A stretch of DNA of 64,000 bases from Nitrosomonadales bacterium (lineage in GTDB: Bacteria; Pseudomonadota; Gammaproteobacteria; Burkholderiales; Gallionellaceae), in NCBI GenBank assembly GCA_016218415.1, contig JACRED010000035.1, positions 24,365 to 88,364 on the forward strand, in the 5' to 3' direction. Made by a program: the position numbers and the translations under genes. The notes beneath the pieces were generated by a model. That model had not been told where the DNA came from, did no database searches, and saw only the letters and a list, made by a program, of their open reading frames with translations. Every line of letters begins with the position of its first letter. Positions within the stretch are counted from its first letter, which is position 1. Positions 1 to 8,906 of this stretch are shown piece after piece.

Positions 1-278
1 TCACCGCCGCGTTCGACCAGGACGTGTCGCTGGTTTTTCTGGACGATGGGGTATACCAGTTGAAGAAGGGCCAGCAGACCAAGGGCATCGAAACCAAGAA
101 CTTTTCGCCCGCCTATCGCGCGCTGGAAGGCTACGACATCGAGAAACTGTATGTTGAAAAGGAATCGCTGGAAGCGCGCGGTCTCAGCGAGGAGGATCTG
201 CTGGTGGACGTCACCGTGCTGGGGCGCGCCGAGATGGGCGAGTTGATGGACCAGCAGGACGTGGTCTTGAGTTTCTGA
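1..278 (+). CDS. dsrF: DsrF (TusC family), 3' part only
   Basis: This is the C-terminal part of a DsrE/F-like protein, open at the left edge of the window and read from position 3. DsrF with DsrE and DsrH forms the cytoplasmic DsrEFH (TusDCB-like) hexamer that relays sulfane sulfur to DsrC. The visible part shows the family core VSLVFLDDGVYQL near the left edge and ends in a typical TusC tail (GELMDQQDVVLSF). About 45 N-terminal residues are probably missing. It is followed after 14 bases by dsrH in the standard dsr order, which supports the call. The active cysteine of the complex lies in DsrE and would be outside the window. Confidence 0.9.
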   Translation, partial: TAAFDQDVSLVFLDDGVYQLKKGQQTKGIETKNFSPAYRALEGYDIEKLYVEKESLEARGLSEEDLLVDVTVLGRAEMGELMDQQDVVLSF

Positions 279-292
279 GGGGGAATCGATAC

Positions 293-589
293 ATGTTGCA
301 TATCATCAACAAATCCCCGCTGACCCATAGCGCGCTGGAAAGCTGCTTGCGCGTTGCGCAGTCTGGCGAGATCCTGCTGATCGAGGACGCGGTCTATGCA
401 GCCACATCGGGCAACGCGTTCGAGGGTAAGATTCGCGAGGCGATGGGGCGCTTCAAGGTATATGTCCTGCAGCCGGACCTTGAGGCGCGCGGACTGGCAG
501 ACCGTATCATCGCGGGCGTCTCGCCTGTCGATTACGGCGGTTTTGTCGATCTCGCCGCGGCCAATAAAAACTGCCAATCCTGGCTTTAA
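293..589 (+). CDS. dsrH: DsrH (TusB family sulfur relay subunit)
   Basis: The 98-residue protein begins MLHIINKSPLTHSALESCL, the usual opening of DsrH/TusB, and carries the conserved GEILLIEDAVYAA stretch near residues 25-37. In sulfur oxidisers it is the third subunit of the DsrEFH sulfurtransferase that hands sulfur to DsrC. A cysteine sits near residue 18, and this part of the family has been linked to sulfur handling. The start is preceded by GGGGGA about 7 bases upstream. It lies between dsrF and dsrC, the canonical order in Allochromatium-type clusters. Confidence 0.93.
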   Translation: MLHIINKSPLTHSALESCLRVAQSGEILLIEDAVYAATSGNAFEGKIREAMGRFKVYVLQPDLEARGLADRIIAGVSPVDYGGFVDLAAANKNCQSWL

Positions 590-613
590 CTTGTATCTAT
601 AAGGAGAATGACG

Positions 614-949
614 ATGTCCAATATCGAAGTGAACGGAAAATCCTACGAAACAGACGAAGAGGGTTATCTCGTCAATCTTGCGGATTGGAATACCGATGTC
701 GCCAATTACATCGCGAAAACCGAGAACGTCGACATGACGGACCAGCACTGGGAAGTGATCAATTTCCTGCGCGAGTATTTCGAGGAATACCAGATCGCTC
801 CGGCGGTTCGCGTGCTGACCAAGGCGATCGGCAAAAAACTCGGTGCCGACAAGGGCAACAGCGAGTATCTGTACGGCCTGTTCCCCTACGGTCCGGGCAA
901 GCAGGCGTGCAAGATCGCGGGTCTGCCCAAGCCTACCGGCTGCGTATGA
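614..949 (+). CDS. dsrC: DsrC sulfur carrier (TusE family)
   Basis: DsrC is the soluble substrate carrier of the pathway. Its two C-terminal cysteines bind a sulfur atom as a trisulfide that is oxidised by DsrAB and handled by DsrMKJOP. The 111-residue protein has both: Cys99 in GKQACKIAGL and the penultimate Cys110 in PTGCV, ten residues apart as in functional DsrC rather than simple TusE. An ATG six bases upstream (608) is possible, but the Shine-Dalgarno AAGGAG at 601-606 is only one base from it and seven from 614, so 614 is preferred. It lies between dsrH and dsrM. Confidence 0.95.
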   Translation: MSNIEVNGKSYETDEEGYLVNLADWNTDVANYIAKTENVDMTDQHWEVINFLREYFEEYQIAPAVRVLTKAIGKKLGADKGNSEYLYGLFPYGPGKQACKIAGLPKPTGCV

Positions 950-970
950 TCCCCTGATGGTTCCGGCCCG

Positions 971-1696
971 ATGAGCGCGCTGTTTGCAATCCTGTTTTAT
1001 GTTGCGACCCTGCTGCTTGTCGTCGGGCTGCTGTATCGCATCCGCACTTACGCCGGCACGCCGGCTCCGCTGAAGATACCCACCACGCCCGCGCCGACCA
1101 CAACCGGTGGCGTGGTGTTGCGGATGACGCGCGAGGTGGTGTTCTTCGAGAGCCTGTTCAAGGCGAACCTGTGGACGTGGGGCCTGGGCTGGCTGTTCCA
1201 TGCCAGTCTGGTGCTGGTGCTGTTGCGTCACCTGCGTTATTTCACCGAGCCCGTCTGGGGCTGGGTCGCGTTCATCCAGCCGTTTGGCATCTATGCGGGC
1301 ATCACCATGTTGTTCGGCTTGTGCGGGTTGTGGGCGCGGCGTCTGTTCGTCGAGCGCATCCGCTACATCTCCACCCCGTCCGATCACCTGATGCTGCTGT
1401 TGCTCATCGCCATCGCCGCATCCGGCCTGATGATGCAGTTTGTCGCGCATACCGATGTGATCGCGGTCAAGGGTTACTTCCAGGGGTTGATGCACCTCAG
1501 CGTCCAGCCCCTGCCAGCAGACGCGATACTCGTGCTGCACCTGTTGTCGGTGGTCATACTCATGGCGATATTCCCGGTCAGCAAACTGCTGCATGCGCCG
1601 GGCGTCTTTTTCTCGCCGACCCGCAACCAGAAGGACGATCCGCGCGAGAAACGCCACATCGCCGCCTGGGCGAAACAACTGGAATCGGAGAATTAG
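971..1696 (+). CDS. dsrM: DsrM, membrane cytochrome b subunit
   Basis: This 241-residue integral membrane protein is the NarI-like heme b subunit of the DsrMKJOP complex. It carries electrons across the cytoplasmic membrane between the quinone pool or periplasm and DsrK. About five hydrophobic segments are visible, the first at residues 3-22. Histidines in the membrane parts (WLFHASLVLVLLRH near residues 76-89 and VLHLLSVVILM near 183-193) are candidate heme ligands. The stop codon is two bases before dsrK. No strong ribosome binding site precedes the ATG, so translational coupling to dsrC is likely. Confidence 0.93.
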   Translation: MSALFAILFYVATLLLVVGLLYRIRTYAGTPAPLKIPTTPAPTTTGGVVLRMTREVVFFESLFKANLWTWGLGWLFHASLVLVLLRHLRYFTEPVWGWVAFIQPFGIYAGITMLFGLCGLWARRLFVERIRYISTPSDHLMLLLLIAIAASGLMMQFVAHTDVIAVKGYFQGLMHLSVQPLPADAILVLHLLSVVILMAIFPVSKLLHAPGVFFSPTRNQKDDPREKRHIAAWAKQLESEN

Positions 1697-1698
1697 GC

Positions 1699-3228
1699 AT
1701 GGCCGATATCACCGCACCCGCTTACCGCATCATTCCCATCATCCCCGCGCTGAAGCCGGGTGCGATGGAAGGCAAGGGGCCGTTCGTCGCCAGCGACAAG
1801 ATCAACGAGGCGATCGGTTTCCCCGGCCAGCTGGTGGAAGACTGGCATGATCGCGCCATTGCCAAGATGGGCGAACTGCTGGGCAAATATCGCTCCCTGA
1901 AGGTGTTCATGGACGCCTGCGTGCATTGCGGCGCCTGTTCTGACAAGTGTCACTATTTCATCGGCACGCAAGATCCGAAGAATATGCCGGTGGCGCGCCA
2001 GGATCTGATGCGCAGCGTGTATCGCCGCTATTTCACCCTGCCGGGGAAAGTTTTTCCGAAGCTGGTCGGTGCGCGCGATCTGACACGCGAAGTGCTCGAC
2101 GAATGGCACAACTATTTCCACCAGTGTTCAGAGTGCCGCCGCTGTTCGGTGTTCTGTCCGTACGGCATCGATACCGCCGAGGTCACGATGGCCGCGCGCG
2201 AGATTCTGGATACCGTGGGTTACGGCCAGAAATATTCCAACGAGATCATCGGCAAGGTGCACAAGATAGGCAACAACCTCGGCCTGCCCGGCCCGGCGCT
2301 GAAAGACACGCTGGAGGGACTGGAAGAGGATGTGAAGGAGGCGACCGGTATAGACGTGCGCTTCCCCATCGACGTGAAGGGCGCGGAAGTGCTGCTGATC
2401 ACCCCTTCCGCTGACTTTTTTGCCGAGCCGCATATCGACAGCCTGATCGGTTATGCCAAGGTGTTCCACGCCACCGGCACTAGCTGGACGCTGTCCTCGA
2501 TGTCTTCCGAGGCGGGCAACTTTGGCATGTTCATCGGCAACTACGAGCAGCTGCGCAAGATCGCCCTGCGCATACGCCAAGCCGCGCTGGAACTGGGCGT
2601 GAAGCGCATCGTGGTCGGCGAATGCGGCCATGCCTGGCGGGTCGCCTACAGCTTCTGGAACACGCTGAGCGGGGTGGGCGAGGGCGCCGACCCCAACGAC
2701 CAGTTTGCGCAAATGCTGCAAAAGCAGCTCGACCATCGCTACAGGCAGCCGTCGCATATCTGCGAGTTCACCTGGGACATGATAGAACAGGGCGCGCTGT
2801 CGTTCGACAGGGAAGCCAACGACAAGCACATCATCACTTTCCATGATTCCTGCAACGTGGCGCGCGGTTCCAGCATGGGCGGTTACCCCGGCGGCCAGTT
2901 CGACATCCCGCGCAACATCATCAAGGCGGTCGCGAACAATTTCGTCGAAATGGCGCCGAACACCACGCGCGAGCAGACCTTCTGCTGCGGCGGCGGCGGC
3001 GGCCTGTTGACCGACGATCTGCTGGACCTGCGCGTCAAGGGCGCGCTGCCGCGCATGGAAGTGCTGCAACAGGTCGCGGACGAACACGGCGTCAATTTCA
3101 TGGCGACCATCTGCGCCATCTGCAAGGCGCAGTTCACCAAGGTCATGCCCATCTACGGATTCGACCGCAAGATGGTGGGCGGTGTGCACCAGCTGGTCAG
3201 CAATGCGATCAAACTGGGCGACAAGTAA
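1699..3228 (+). CDS. dsrK: DsrK, HdrD-like iron-sulfur subunit
   Basis: The 509-residue protein is the cytoplasmic catalytic subunit of DsrMKJOP and is thought to act on the DsrC trisulfide or disulfide. Two [4Fe-4S] motifs are seen: CVHCGACSDKC near residue 75 and CSECRRCSVFC near 145. They are followed by CCG-type motifs of heterodisulfide reductase HdrD: ECGHAWR in the middle and TFCCGGGGGLL near residue 430. The frame stays open far upstream inside dsrM, but the start MADITAPAYRIIP at 1699, two bases after the dsrM stop, matches the family. Confidence 0.95.
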   Translation: MADITAPAYRIIPIIPALKPGAMEGKGPFVASDKINEAIGFPGQLVEDWHDRAIAKMGELLGKYRSLKVFMDACVHCGACSDKCHYFIGTQDPKNMPVARQDLMRSVYRRYFTLPGKVFPKLVGARDLTREVLDEWHNYFHQCSECRRCSVFCPYGIDTAEVTMAAREILDTVGYGQKYSNEIIGKVHKIGNNLGLPGPALKDTLEGLEEDVKEATGIDVRFPIDVKGAEVLLITPSADFFAEPHIDSLIGYAKVFHATGTSWTLSSMSSEAGNFGMFIGNYEQLRKIALRIRQAALELGVKRIVVGECGHAWRVAYSFWNTLSGVGEGADPNDQFAQMLQKQLDHRYRQPSHICEFTWDMIEQGALSFDREANDKHIITFHDSCNVARGSSMGGYPGGQFDIPRNIIKAVANNFVEMAPNTTREQTFCCGGGGGLLTDDLLDLRVKGALPRMEVLQQVADEHGVNFMATICAICKAQFTKVMPIYGFDRKMVGGVHQLVSNAIKLGDK

Positions 3229-3252
3229 TCATTACATTGGAGGCAGGACGAC

Positions 3253-5220
3253 ATGTCAGCAACAACAGAAACCCCGCAAAAAATCACGTTCCGTCGTTAC
3301 AAGGACGGCGACACCAGCGTAGGCCGTCTGAGCGACAAGATCTTTCAGGCCAGCCATACACATAAATGTCCCACCTACATCCAGTCCACGCCACCCTGCC
3401 AGGGCAGCTGCCCGGCGGGCGAGGACATCCGCGGCTACCTGGCTATCGTGCGCGGTACGGAAAAGCCGCCGATCGGCGCCGACGGCAAACCCGCGATGTC
3501 CTGGCAGGAATATGCCTGGCGCCGTCTGACCGAAGCCAATCCCTTCCCGTCGGTGATGGGGCGCGTGTGCCCTGCGCCGTGCGAGACCGGATGCAACCGC
3601 AATGCGCTGGAAGATCATGTGGGCATCAATTCCGTGGAGCATTTCCTCGGCGAATACGCGATCGCCAACAATCTCGGCTATCACAAGACCGCCGGGCCAA
3701 CCGGCAAGAAAGTGGCCGTCATCGGCGGCGGGCCGGCCAGCCTTTCCTGCGCCTATCAACTGGCCTTGAAAGGGCATGAGGTGACGGTGTTCGACGAACA
3801 CGAACATCTGGGCGGCATGATGCGTTACGGCATTCCCGGCTTCCGCACCCCGCGCGACGTGCTGGATGCGGAGATCAGGCGCATCACCGATCTGGGCGTC
3901 AACACCCGGATGAAATGCCGCGTGGGCACCGACATCACGCTGGAACAGATACGCAGGGAGTTCGACGCGGTGTTTCTGGGCATGGGCGCGCAGGCGGGGC
4001 GCGCATTGCCTGTCGCGGACAGTGTCGCGCCCAATGTGGTGACGGCGACCGCCTTCCTCAAGGCATTCAATGACGGACGTCTCCAGCATGTCGGCAAGCG
4101 CGTCGTGGTGGTCGGCGGCGGCGATACCTCCATCGACGTGGCGACGGTCGCGCGCCGTCTCGGCCATCTGGAACATTCACAGCCGACCGAATTCGAACTG
4201 GCGATCACCGGGCAGATGGCGCACGACGTGGCGGAAGCTTCGGTCAAACAGGGCGCCGAAGTGACGCTGACATCTATCTTCAACATCGACAAGATGCAGG
4301 CCAACAAGCACGAGATCGAGCAGGCGCTCGCCGAAGGCATCGCGATACGCGGCAGCCTGGTGCCGATCGGCATCGTGCGCGATGCCGGCGGGCGCGCCAC
4401 CGCGCTGCGCGTCAGCCAGTGCGAAGCCACCATGGCGGGCGGCAAGCTCGACGTGAAGACGATCGCGGGCACCGAGCAGGACATCCCCGCCGATCTGATC
4501 GTGTCCGCGATCGGGCAGGCCGTGGATTTCACCGGGCTGGAAGAATTCAACAACGGCAAGGGCGCGGTTTCGACGGATCGCAACTATGTGGTGGCCGGGC
4601 AGAAGGGTGTGTTCGCCGGCGGCGACATCATACGTCCGCATTTGCTGACCACGGCGATCGGCCACGGCTCGATCGCGGCGGATGGCATCCACAATTACCT
4701 GATGGGCAAGGATCTGGAGAAGCGCCCCAAGATCGATGCGCATCAGTTTGACCTGATGCGCAAGATGATGGAGAAGGGGCTGGAAGTGAAGGAGACGCAC
4801 GAGCCGTTGCGCGGCACCGACCGTTCCAATGTCGCGGTGCACAACTTCGACAACCGCTCCGACCGCTATGTGATCCCGCATGACAAACTGTTCCTGGGCC
4901 ATTTCTCCGTGGTCATGCGCAACAAACGCAACATCATCACGCTGAATAAAGACTCCGCGCTGGGCAATTTCCAGGATCGGCTGGGCGTGCTCGATGAAAA
5001 GCAGGCGGTGGATGAAGCCAAACGCTGCATGAGTTGCGGCATGTGCTTCGAGTGCGACAACTGCGTGGTGTATTGCCCGCAGACTGCGGTGTTCCGCGTG
5101 AAGAAGAATCAGGCGACACTCGGGCGTTATGTCGATACCGATTACAACAAATGCATCGGTTGTCATATCTGCGCGGATGTGTGCCCGACCGGATACATCC
5201 AGATGGGCCTGGGCGAGTAA
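3253..5220 (+). CDS. dsrL: DsrL, NAD(P)H:acceptor oxidoreductase
   Basis: DsrL is an iron-sulfur flavoprotein of the GltD type that serves as electron partner of DsrAB, passing sulfite-forming electrons to NAD(P)+. The 655-residue protein has an N-terminal cysteine cluster (CQGSCPAGEDI near 50 and CPAPCETGCNRN near 110). An FAD-binding GGGPASLSCAYQL lies near 157 and a second Rossmann motif VVGGGDTSIDVATV near 282. The C-terminus carries two ferredoxin clusters (CMSCGMCFECDNC near 595 and CIGCHICADVCPTG near 635). A Shine-Dalgarno GGAGG lies at 3240-3244. Its presence is typical of oxidative (sulfur-oxidising) Dsr systems. Confidence 0.95.
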   Translation: MSATTETPQKITFRRYKDGDTSVGRLSDKIFQASHTHKCPTYIQSTPPCQGSCPAGEDIRGYLAIVRGTEKPPIGADGKPAMSWQEYAWRRLTEANPFPSVMGRVCPAPCETGCNRNALEDHVGINSVEHFLGEYAIANNLGYHKTAGPTGKKVAVIGGGPASLSCAYQLALKGHEVTVFDEHEHLGGMMRYGIPGFRTPRDVLDAEIRRITDLGVNTRMKCRVGTDITLEQIRREFDAVFLGMGAQAGRALPVADSVAPNVVTATAFLKAFNDGRLQHVGKRVVVVGGGDTSIDVATVARRLGHLEHSQPTEFELAITGQMAHDVAEASVKQGAEVTLTSIFNIDKMQANKHEIEQALAEGIAIRGSLVPIGIVRDAGGRATALRVSQCEATMAGGKLDVKTIAGTEQDIPADLIVSAIGQAVDFTGLEEFNNGKGAVSTDRNYVVAGQKGVFAGGDIIRPHLLTTAIGHGSIAADGIHNYLMGKDLEKRPKIDAHQFDLMRKMMEKGLEVKETHEPLRGTDRSNVAVHNFDNRSDRYVIPHDKLFLGHFSVVMRNKRNIITLNKDSALGNFQDRLGVLDEKQAVDEAKRCMSCGMCFECDNCVVYCPQTAVFRVKKNQATLGRYVDTDYNKCIGCHICADVCPTGYIQMGLGE

Positions 5221-5582
5221 TGAGGTTGCTTGCAGCCCTGATGATCTTTCTGTGCATCCCTGTTGCCTGGGCCGGGCAAACGTATACGCCCAAACTGGAC
5301 ATCGGCAAGGGCGGCCAGTGCGTGGAAGATCCGCAGTCTATGCGCAAGAATCACATGCACCGGCTCAAGCATCAGCGCGACGAGACCGTGCACAAAGGCA
5401 TACGCGACGACAAGTACAGCCTGAAGAATTGCATCGAGTGCCATGCAAGCACCAGGGACGACAGCGTGATCGGACGCGCGGACAGTTTCTGCGAGGGTTG
5501 CCACCGCTACGAAGCGGTCAAGATCGATTGTTTCGAATGCCATTCCAGCAAACGAAAAACCGTATTGGGAAAACGCGAATGA
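5220..5582 (+). CDS. dsrJ: DsrJ, periplasmic triheme cytochrome c
   Basis: The start ATG overlaps the dsrL stop codon by one base. The 120-residue product has a signal sequence (MRLLAALMIFLCIPVAWA) and three heme motifs: CIECH, CEGCH and CFECH. DsrJ is the periplasmic triheme cytochrome of DsrMKJOP. One of its hemes has an unusual His/Cys ligation in characterised homologues, and Cys40 (GGQCVEDP) may be that ligand here; this last point is inference. The 3' end overlaps dsrO by four bases (ATGA). Confidence 0.95.
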   Translation: MRLLAALMIFLCIPVAWAGQTYTPKLDIGKGGQCVEDPQSMRKNHMHRLKHQRDETVHKGIRDDKYSLKNCIECHASTRDDSVIGRADSFCEGCHRYEAVKIDCFECHSSKRKTVLGKRE

Positions 5583-6295
5583 GCGACACGAATGTACAGC
5601 GCAGGCAGTTCCTGAAAACCTCGGTCGGCGCCGCGGCTGTCGCGATCGCACCGGGGATGTTGCTGTTTGATATGGCGCACGGCAAGTCCGAGGCTGTTTC
5701 CAGCAAGGTGCGCTGGGGCATGCTGATCGATACCGCGAACTGCGCGGACGGCTGCAACGATTGCGTGACCGCTTGCAACAAGGAAAACGGTTTGTCGGGA
5801 GGCTTGAGCCCTACCGACTCGCAGTGGATACGCAAGGTCGAACTCAAAGACATGCGCAGCGGACGCGAAGTGTCACTGCCGATGATGTGCCAGCACTGCG
5901 AACATCCTCCCTGCGTGGATGTCTGCCCGACCGGCGCCTCCTTCAAACGCGCCGACGGCATCGTGCTGGTGGACAAGCATATTTGCATCGGCTGCCGCTA
6001 CTGCATGATGGCCTGCCCTTACAAGGCGCGCTCGTTCGTGCACGAGCCGCTGCACGACCAGAAGCCCGATGTGCCGCGCGGCAAGGGCACGGTGGAAAGC
6101 TGCACGATGTGCGTGCATCGCGTGGACAACGGCCAGCAGCCGGCCTGTGCCGAAGCCTGCCCGAACAAGTCCATCCTGTTCGGCAATCTCAACGATCCGG
6201 ACAGCGAGATATCCAGAAAGATACGCACGGTCGCCTCCACCCAGGTGCGCGCCGATCTCGGCCTGAATACCGGCATCCGTTACCAGGGGATATGA
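5579..6295 (+). CDS. dsrO: DsrO, periplasmic ferredoxin-like subunit
   Basis: The 238-residue protein starts with a twin-arginine signal (RRQFLKTSVGAAAVAIAPG) and contains four cysteine clusters of the NrfC/PhsB type: CADGCNDCVTAC, CQHCEHPPCVDVC, CIGCRYCMMAC and CTMCVHRV...CAEAC. It is the periplasmic multi-[4Fe-4S] subunit that links DsrJ to the quinone-interacting DsrP. The frame is open upstream inside dsrJ, but the Tat signal fixes the start at 5579. It overlaps dsrJ by four bases and dsrP by four bases. Confidence 0.95.
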   Translation: MSDTNVQRRQFLKTSVGAAAVAIAPGMLLFDMAHGKSEAVSSKVRWGMLIDTANCADGCNDCVTACNKENGLSGGLSPTDSQWIRKVELKDMRSGREVSLPMMCQHCEHPPCVDVCPTGASFKRADGIVLVDKHICIGCRYCMMACPYKARSFVHEPLHDQKPDVPRGKGTVESCTMCVHRVDNGQQPACAEACPNKSILFGNLNDPDSEISRKIRTVASTQVRADLGLNTGIRYQGI

Positions 6296-7482
6296 ATAAT
6301 ATGGCCAGCCATTCTCCATTGCGGTTCAAGAACCGGCTCTTCTATGCGCTGCTCGCGGCGGGCGGACTGGTTGTGCTGATGGGGGCATATGCGGTGCATC
6401 TGATGGAGGATCAGGGCCATATCATCACCGGCATGAACAACCAGATCGTCTGGGGTGTCCCGCATGTGTTCGCGATATTCATGATCGTCGCGGCATCCGG
6501 CGTGCTGAACGTCGCCTCGATCGGTTCGGTGTTTGGCAAGACGATATACAAGGTCAGGGCGCCGCTGGCCGGCCTGCTGTCGATCGCGCTGCTGTCGGGC
6601 GGTCTGACCGTGCTGATGCTGGACTTGGGCAGACCGGAACGCGTCATCGTCGCCGCGACCCATTACAACATCACCTCGGTGTTCGCCTGGAATGTGCTGC
6701 TGTACACCGGCATGTTCTCGCTGGTGGTCATCTATCTGTGGACGATGATGGAGCGGCGCATGAATCCGTGGTCCAAGCCGGCCGGCCTCGCGGTGTTCGC
6801 CTGGCGTTTCATACTCACCACCGGCACCGGCCTGATCTTTGCCTTTCTGACCGCGCGCCAGGCCTACGGCTCGGCTCTGTTGCCGCCGATGTTCATCGTG
6901 CTGTCGTTCGCATGGGGGCTGGCGGTGTTCCATGTGGTGCAGACCGTGATCTATGCGTGGAACGAGAAAACGCTGGACCCGGCGATCCTGCAGCGCAAGA
7001 AAAACCTGCTCGGCGTGTTCGTCATCGGCTCGCTGTACATGGTCGCCACCTACCACATGACCAATCTGTATTTTGCGCATCAGACCGGTTTTGAACGTTT
7101 CATCCTGCTGGACGGCGGTGTCTACCCCGGCCTGTTCTGGTGGGGCTACATCGTGTTCGGCAACTTGCTGCCCCTGCTGCTGATCTATGTTCCCGGCCTG
7201 GGCAAGACCCGATGCGTCATGGCGGCTTCGTTACTGGCCATACTGGGAGGCTTTGCGCTGCTGTATGTGTTCATCATCGGCGGACAGGCCTATCCGCTCA
7301 ACATCTTCCCCGGCTACCAGGCCAGCAGCAGCTTCGGCGACGGGCAGATCGCCGCTTACCAGCCCTCGCGGTACGAATTCATGCTGGGTTTTGGCGGCCT
7401 GGCGATCGCCTTCATCATCACCACGGTCAGCGTGCGGGTGTTGAATTTCATGCCGCAGGACAAACCCTACATCGCCGATTAA
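6292..7482 (+). CDS. dsrP: DsrP, NrfD-type quinone-interacting membrane subunit
   Basis: This 396-residue polytopic membrane protein of the NrfD/PsrC family has about ten hydrophobic segments and is the quinone-interacting membrane subunit of DsrMKJOP. The start is taken at 6292, overlapping the dsrO stop (ATGA); a second ATG at 6301 would remove only three residues. Family-typical features include the long aromatic-rich helices and the conserved stretch LDLGRPERVIVAATHYN near residues 104-120. It is followed 17 bases later by dsrN. Confidence 0.94.
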   Translation: MNNMASHSPLRFKNRLFYALLAAGGLVVLMGAYAVHLMEDQGHIITGMNNQIVWGVPHVFAIFMIVAASGVLNVASIGSVFGKTIYKVRAPLAGLLSIALLSGGLTVLMLDLGRPERVIVAATHYNITSVFAWNVLLYTGMFSLVVIYLWTMMERRMNPWSKPAGLAVFAWRFILTTGTGLIFAFLTARQAYGSALLPPMFIVLSFAWGLAVFHVVQTVIYAWNEKTLDPAILQRKKNLLGVFVIGSLYMVATYHMTNLYFAHQTGFERFILLDGGVYPGLFWWGYIVFGNLLPLLLIYVPGLGKTRCVMAASLLAILGGFALLYVFIIGGQAYPLNIFPGYQASSSFGDGQIAAYQPSRYEFMLGFGGLAIAFIITTVSVRVLNFMPQDKPYIAD

Positions 7483-7499
7483 CTGCGCCGGAAGCTGCC

Positions 7500-8906
7500 A
7501 TGAATCGAATGCTCATTTCGGCAGCACATAAATCCTCCGGGAAGACCATGGTCAGCATCGGCCTGTGCGCCGCGCTGAAAGCGCGCGGCCATGTCATCCA
7601 GCCGTACAAGAAAGGCCCGGACTACATCGACCCGATGTGGCTCAGCCAGGCGTCGGGGCGTGCCTGCCGCAACCTCGACCTGTACCTGATGGAGCGCAAC
7701 GAGATCGTCGCGACCTTCGCGCGCCACGGCGCGGAAGTGAATCTGGTCGAGGGCAACAAGGGCCTGTATGACGGTCTCGCACTGGACGGCAGCAACAGCA
7801 ACGCCGCGCTGGCGAAGCTGCTCGACCTGCCGGTGTTTCTGGTGATCGACGCGCGCGGCATGACGCGCGGCATCGCGCCGCTGATCCTCGGCTACCAGGC
7901 GTTCGACCGCGACATCGATATCGCCGGGGTGATCCTGAACAATCTCGGTGGATCGCGGCACGAAGCCAAGCTGCGCGCCGTTATCGAGCATTACACCGAT
8001 GTGCCGGTGGTCGGTGCTATCCATTACGACGAGCAGCTCGGCATCATCGAAAGACATCTCGGCCTGATGCCCAGCAACGAATCCCTTACGGCTGCCGCCA
8101 AGATCAAGCAGATAGCCTCTGCCATCGCGGAACAGGTCGATCTGGACAAGCTGCTCGTGCTGTCGCAGAAACCGCCGTTGAATGTTCCGCGCGCGGTCGT
8201 CGTCAGTCCCGCAACTTGCGGAGACAAGGTGCGCATAGCCATCGCGCGCGACCGCGCCTTCGGCTTCTATTACGCGGACGACCTGGATGCGATCGAGGCG
8301 GCGGGAGCGGAGTTGGTGCCGTTCGATACCCTGCGCGACGCGCATCTGCCGGAAGTGGACGGGCTGTACATCGGCGGCGGTTTTCCCGAGACCTGCGCCG
8401 CCGAACTTGAAGCGAATACGACGCTGCGTGCCGGGATCAAACAGGCCATCGAGAGCGGCTTGCCGGCCTATGCCGAATGCGGCGGCCTGATGTACCTGTC
8501 GCGCAGCATCACCAGTCAGGGGCGCGGCTACACTATGGTCGGCGCGATCCCGGGCGACGTGATGATGCACGACAAACCCATAGGCCGCGGTTATGTCCAT
8601 CTGCAGGAAGACGTGGGGCATCCCTGGCCGCGCCCGGATATGCCCGCGAAGCAGATCAGGGCGCACGAGTTCCATTATTCCAGTCTGGAGAATCTACCGG
8701 ATGACATCCGCTTCGCTTACCATGTCGAGCGCGGCTACGGAGTCAACGGCGAGCGGGACGGTATCGTCCTGCACAATCTGCTGGCTTCCTACACGCATCT
8801 GCGCACCATAGGCAGCTGTTATTGGGCCACCCGCTTCGTTGCCTTCATACGGCAACGAATGGACCAGCAAGAACAACCGGCACCATCCAGAGAACAGGCA
8901 ATATGA
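7500..8906 (+). CDS. dsrN: DsrN, cobyrinate a,c-diamide synthase-like amidase
   Basis: DsrN is a CbiA/CobB-type glutamine amidotransferase. In dsr clusters it is believed to amidate siroheme to the siroamide form used by DsrAB. The 468-residue protein has an N-terminal P-loop-like AAHKSSGKTMVSIGL (residues 8-22) and the KKGPDYIDP substrate motif near 39. The C-terminal class I amidotransferase domain has its nucleophile Cys327 in AECGGLMYL and a late His in HEFHYSS. The frame is open upstream, but the MNRMLISAAHKSSGKT start 17 bases after dsrP is the family start. It could be misread as a cobalamin gene, but no other cobalamin genes are near. Confidence 0.92.
   Translation: MNRMLISAAHKSSGKTMVSIGLCAALKARGHVIQPYKKGPDYIDPMWLSQASGRACRNLDLYLMERNEIVATFARHGAEVNLVEGNKGLYDGLALDGSNSNAALAKLLDLPVFLVIDARGMTRGIAPLILGYQAFDRDIDIAGVILNNLGGSRHEAKLRAVIEHYTDVPVVGAIHYDEQLGIIERHLGLMPSNESLTAAAKIKQIASAIAEQVDLDKLLVLSQKPPLNVPRAVVVSPATCGDKVRIAIARDRAFGFYYADDLDAIEAAGAELVPFDTLRDAHLPEVDGLYIGGGFPETCAAELEANTTLRAGIKQAIESGLPAYAECGGLMYLSRSITSQGRGYTMVGAIPGDVMMHDKPIGRGYVHLQEDVGHPWPRPDMPAKQIRAHEFHYSSLENLPDDIRFAYHVERGYGVNGERDGIVLHNLLASYTHLRTIGSCYWATRFVAFIRQRMDQQEQPAPSREQAI

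Noticed and set aside
131..1678. 515-codon minus-strand frame opposite dsrFHCM
   Set aside because: It runs antisense to well-recognised dsr genes, has a low-complexity His/Arg/Gln-rich composition typical of GC-rich shadow frames, and shows no family features.
7500..8906. Cobalamin biosynthesis gene cbiA/cobB
   Set aside because: The family is the same, but position directly after dsrP and absence of other cobalamin genes favour dsrN.
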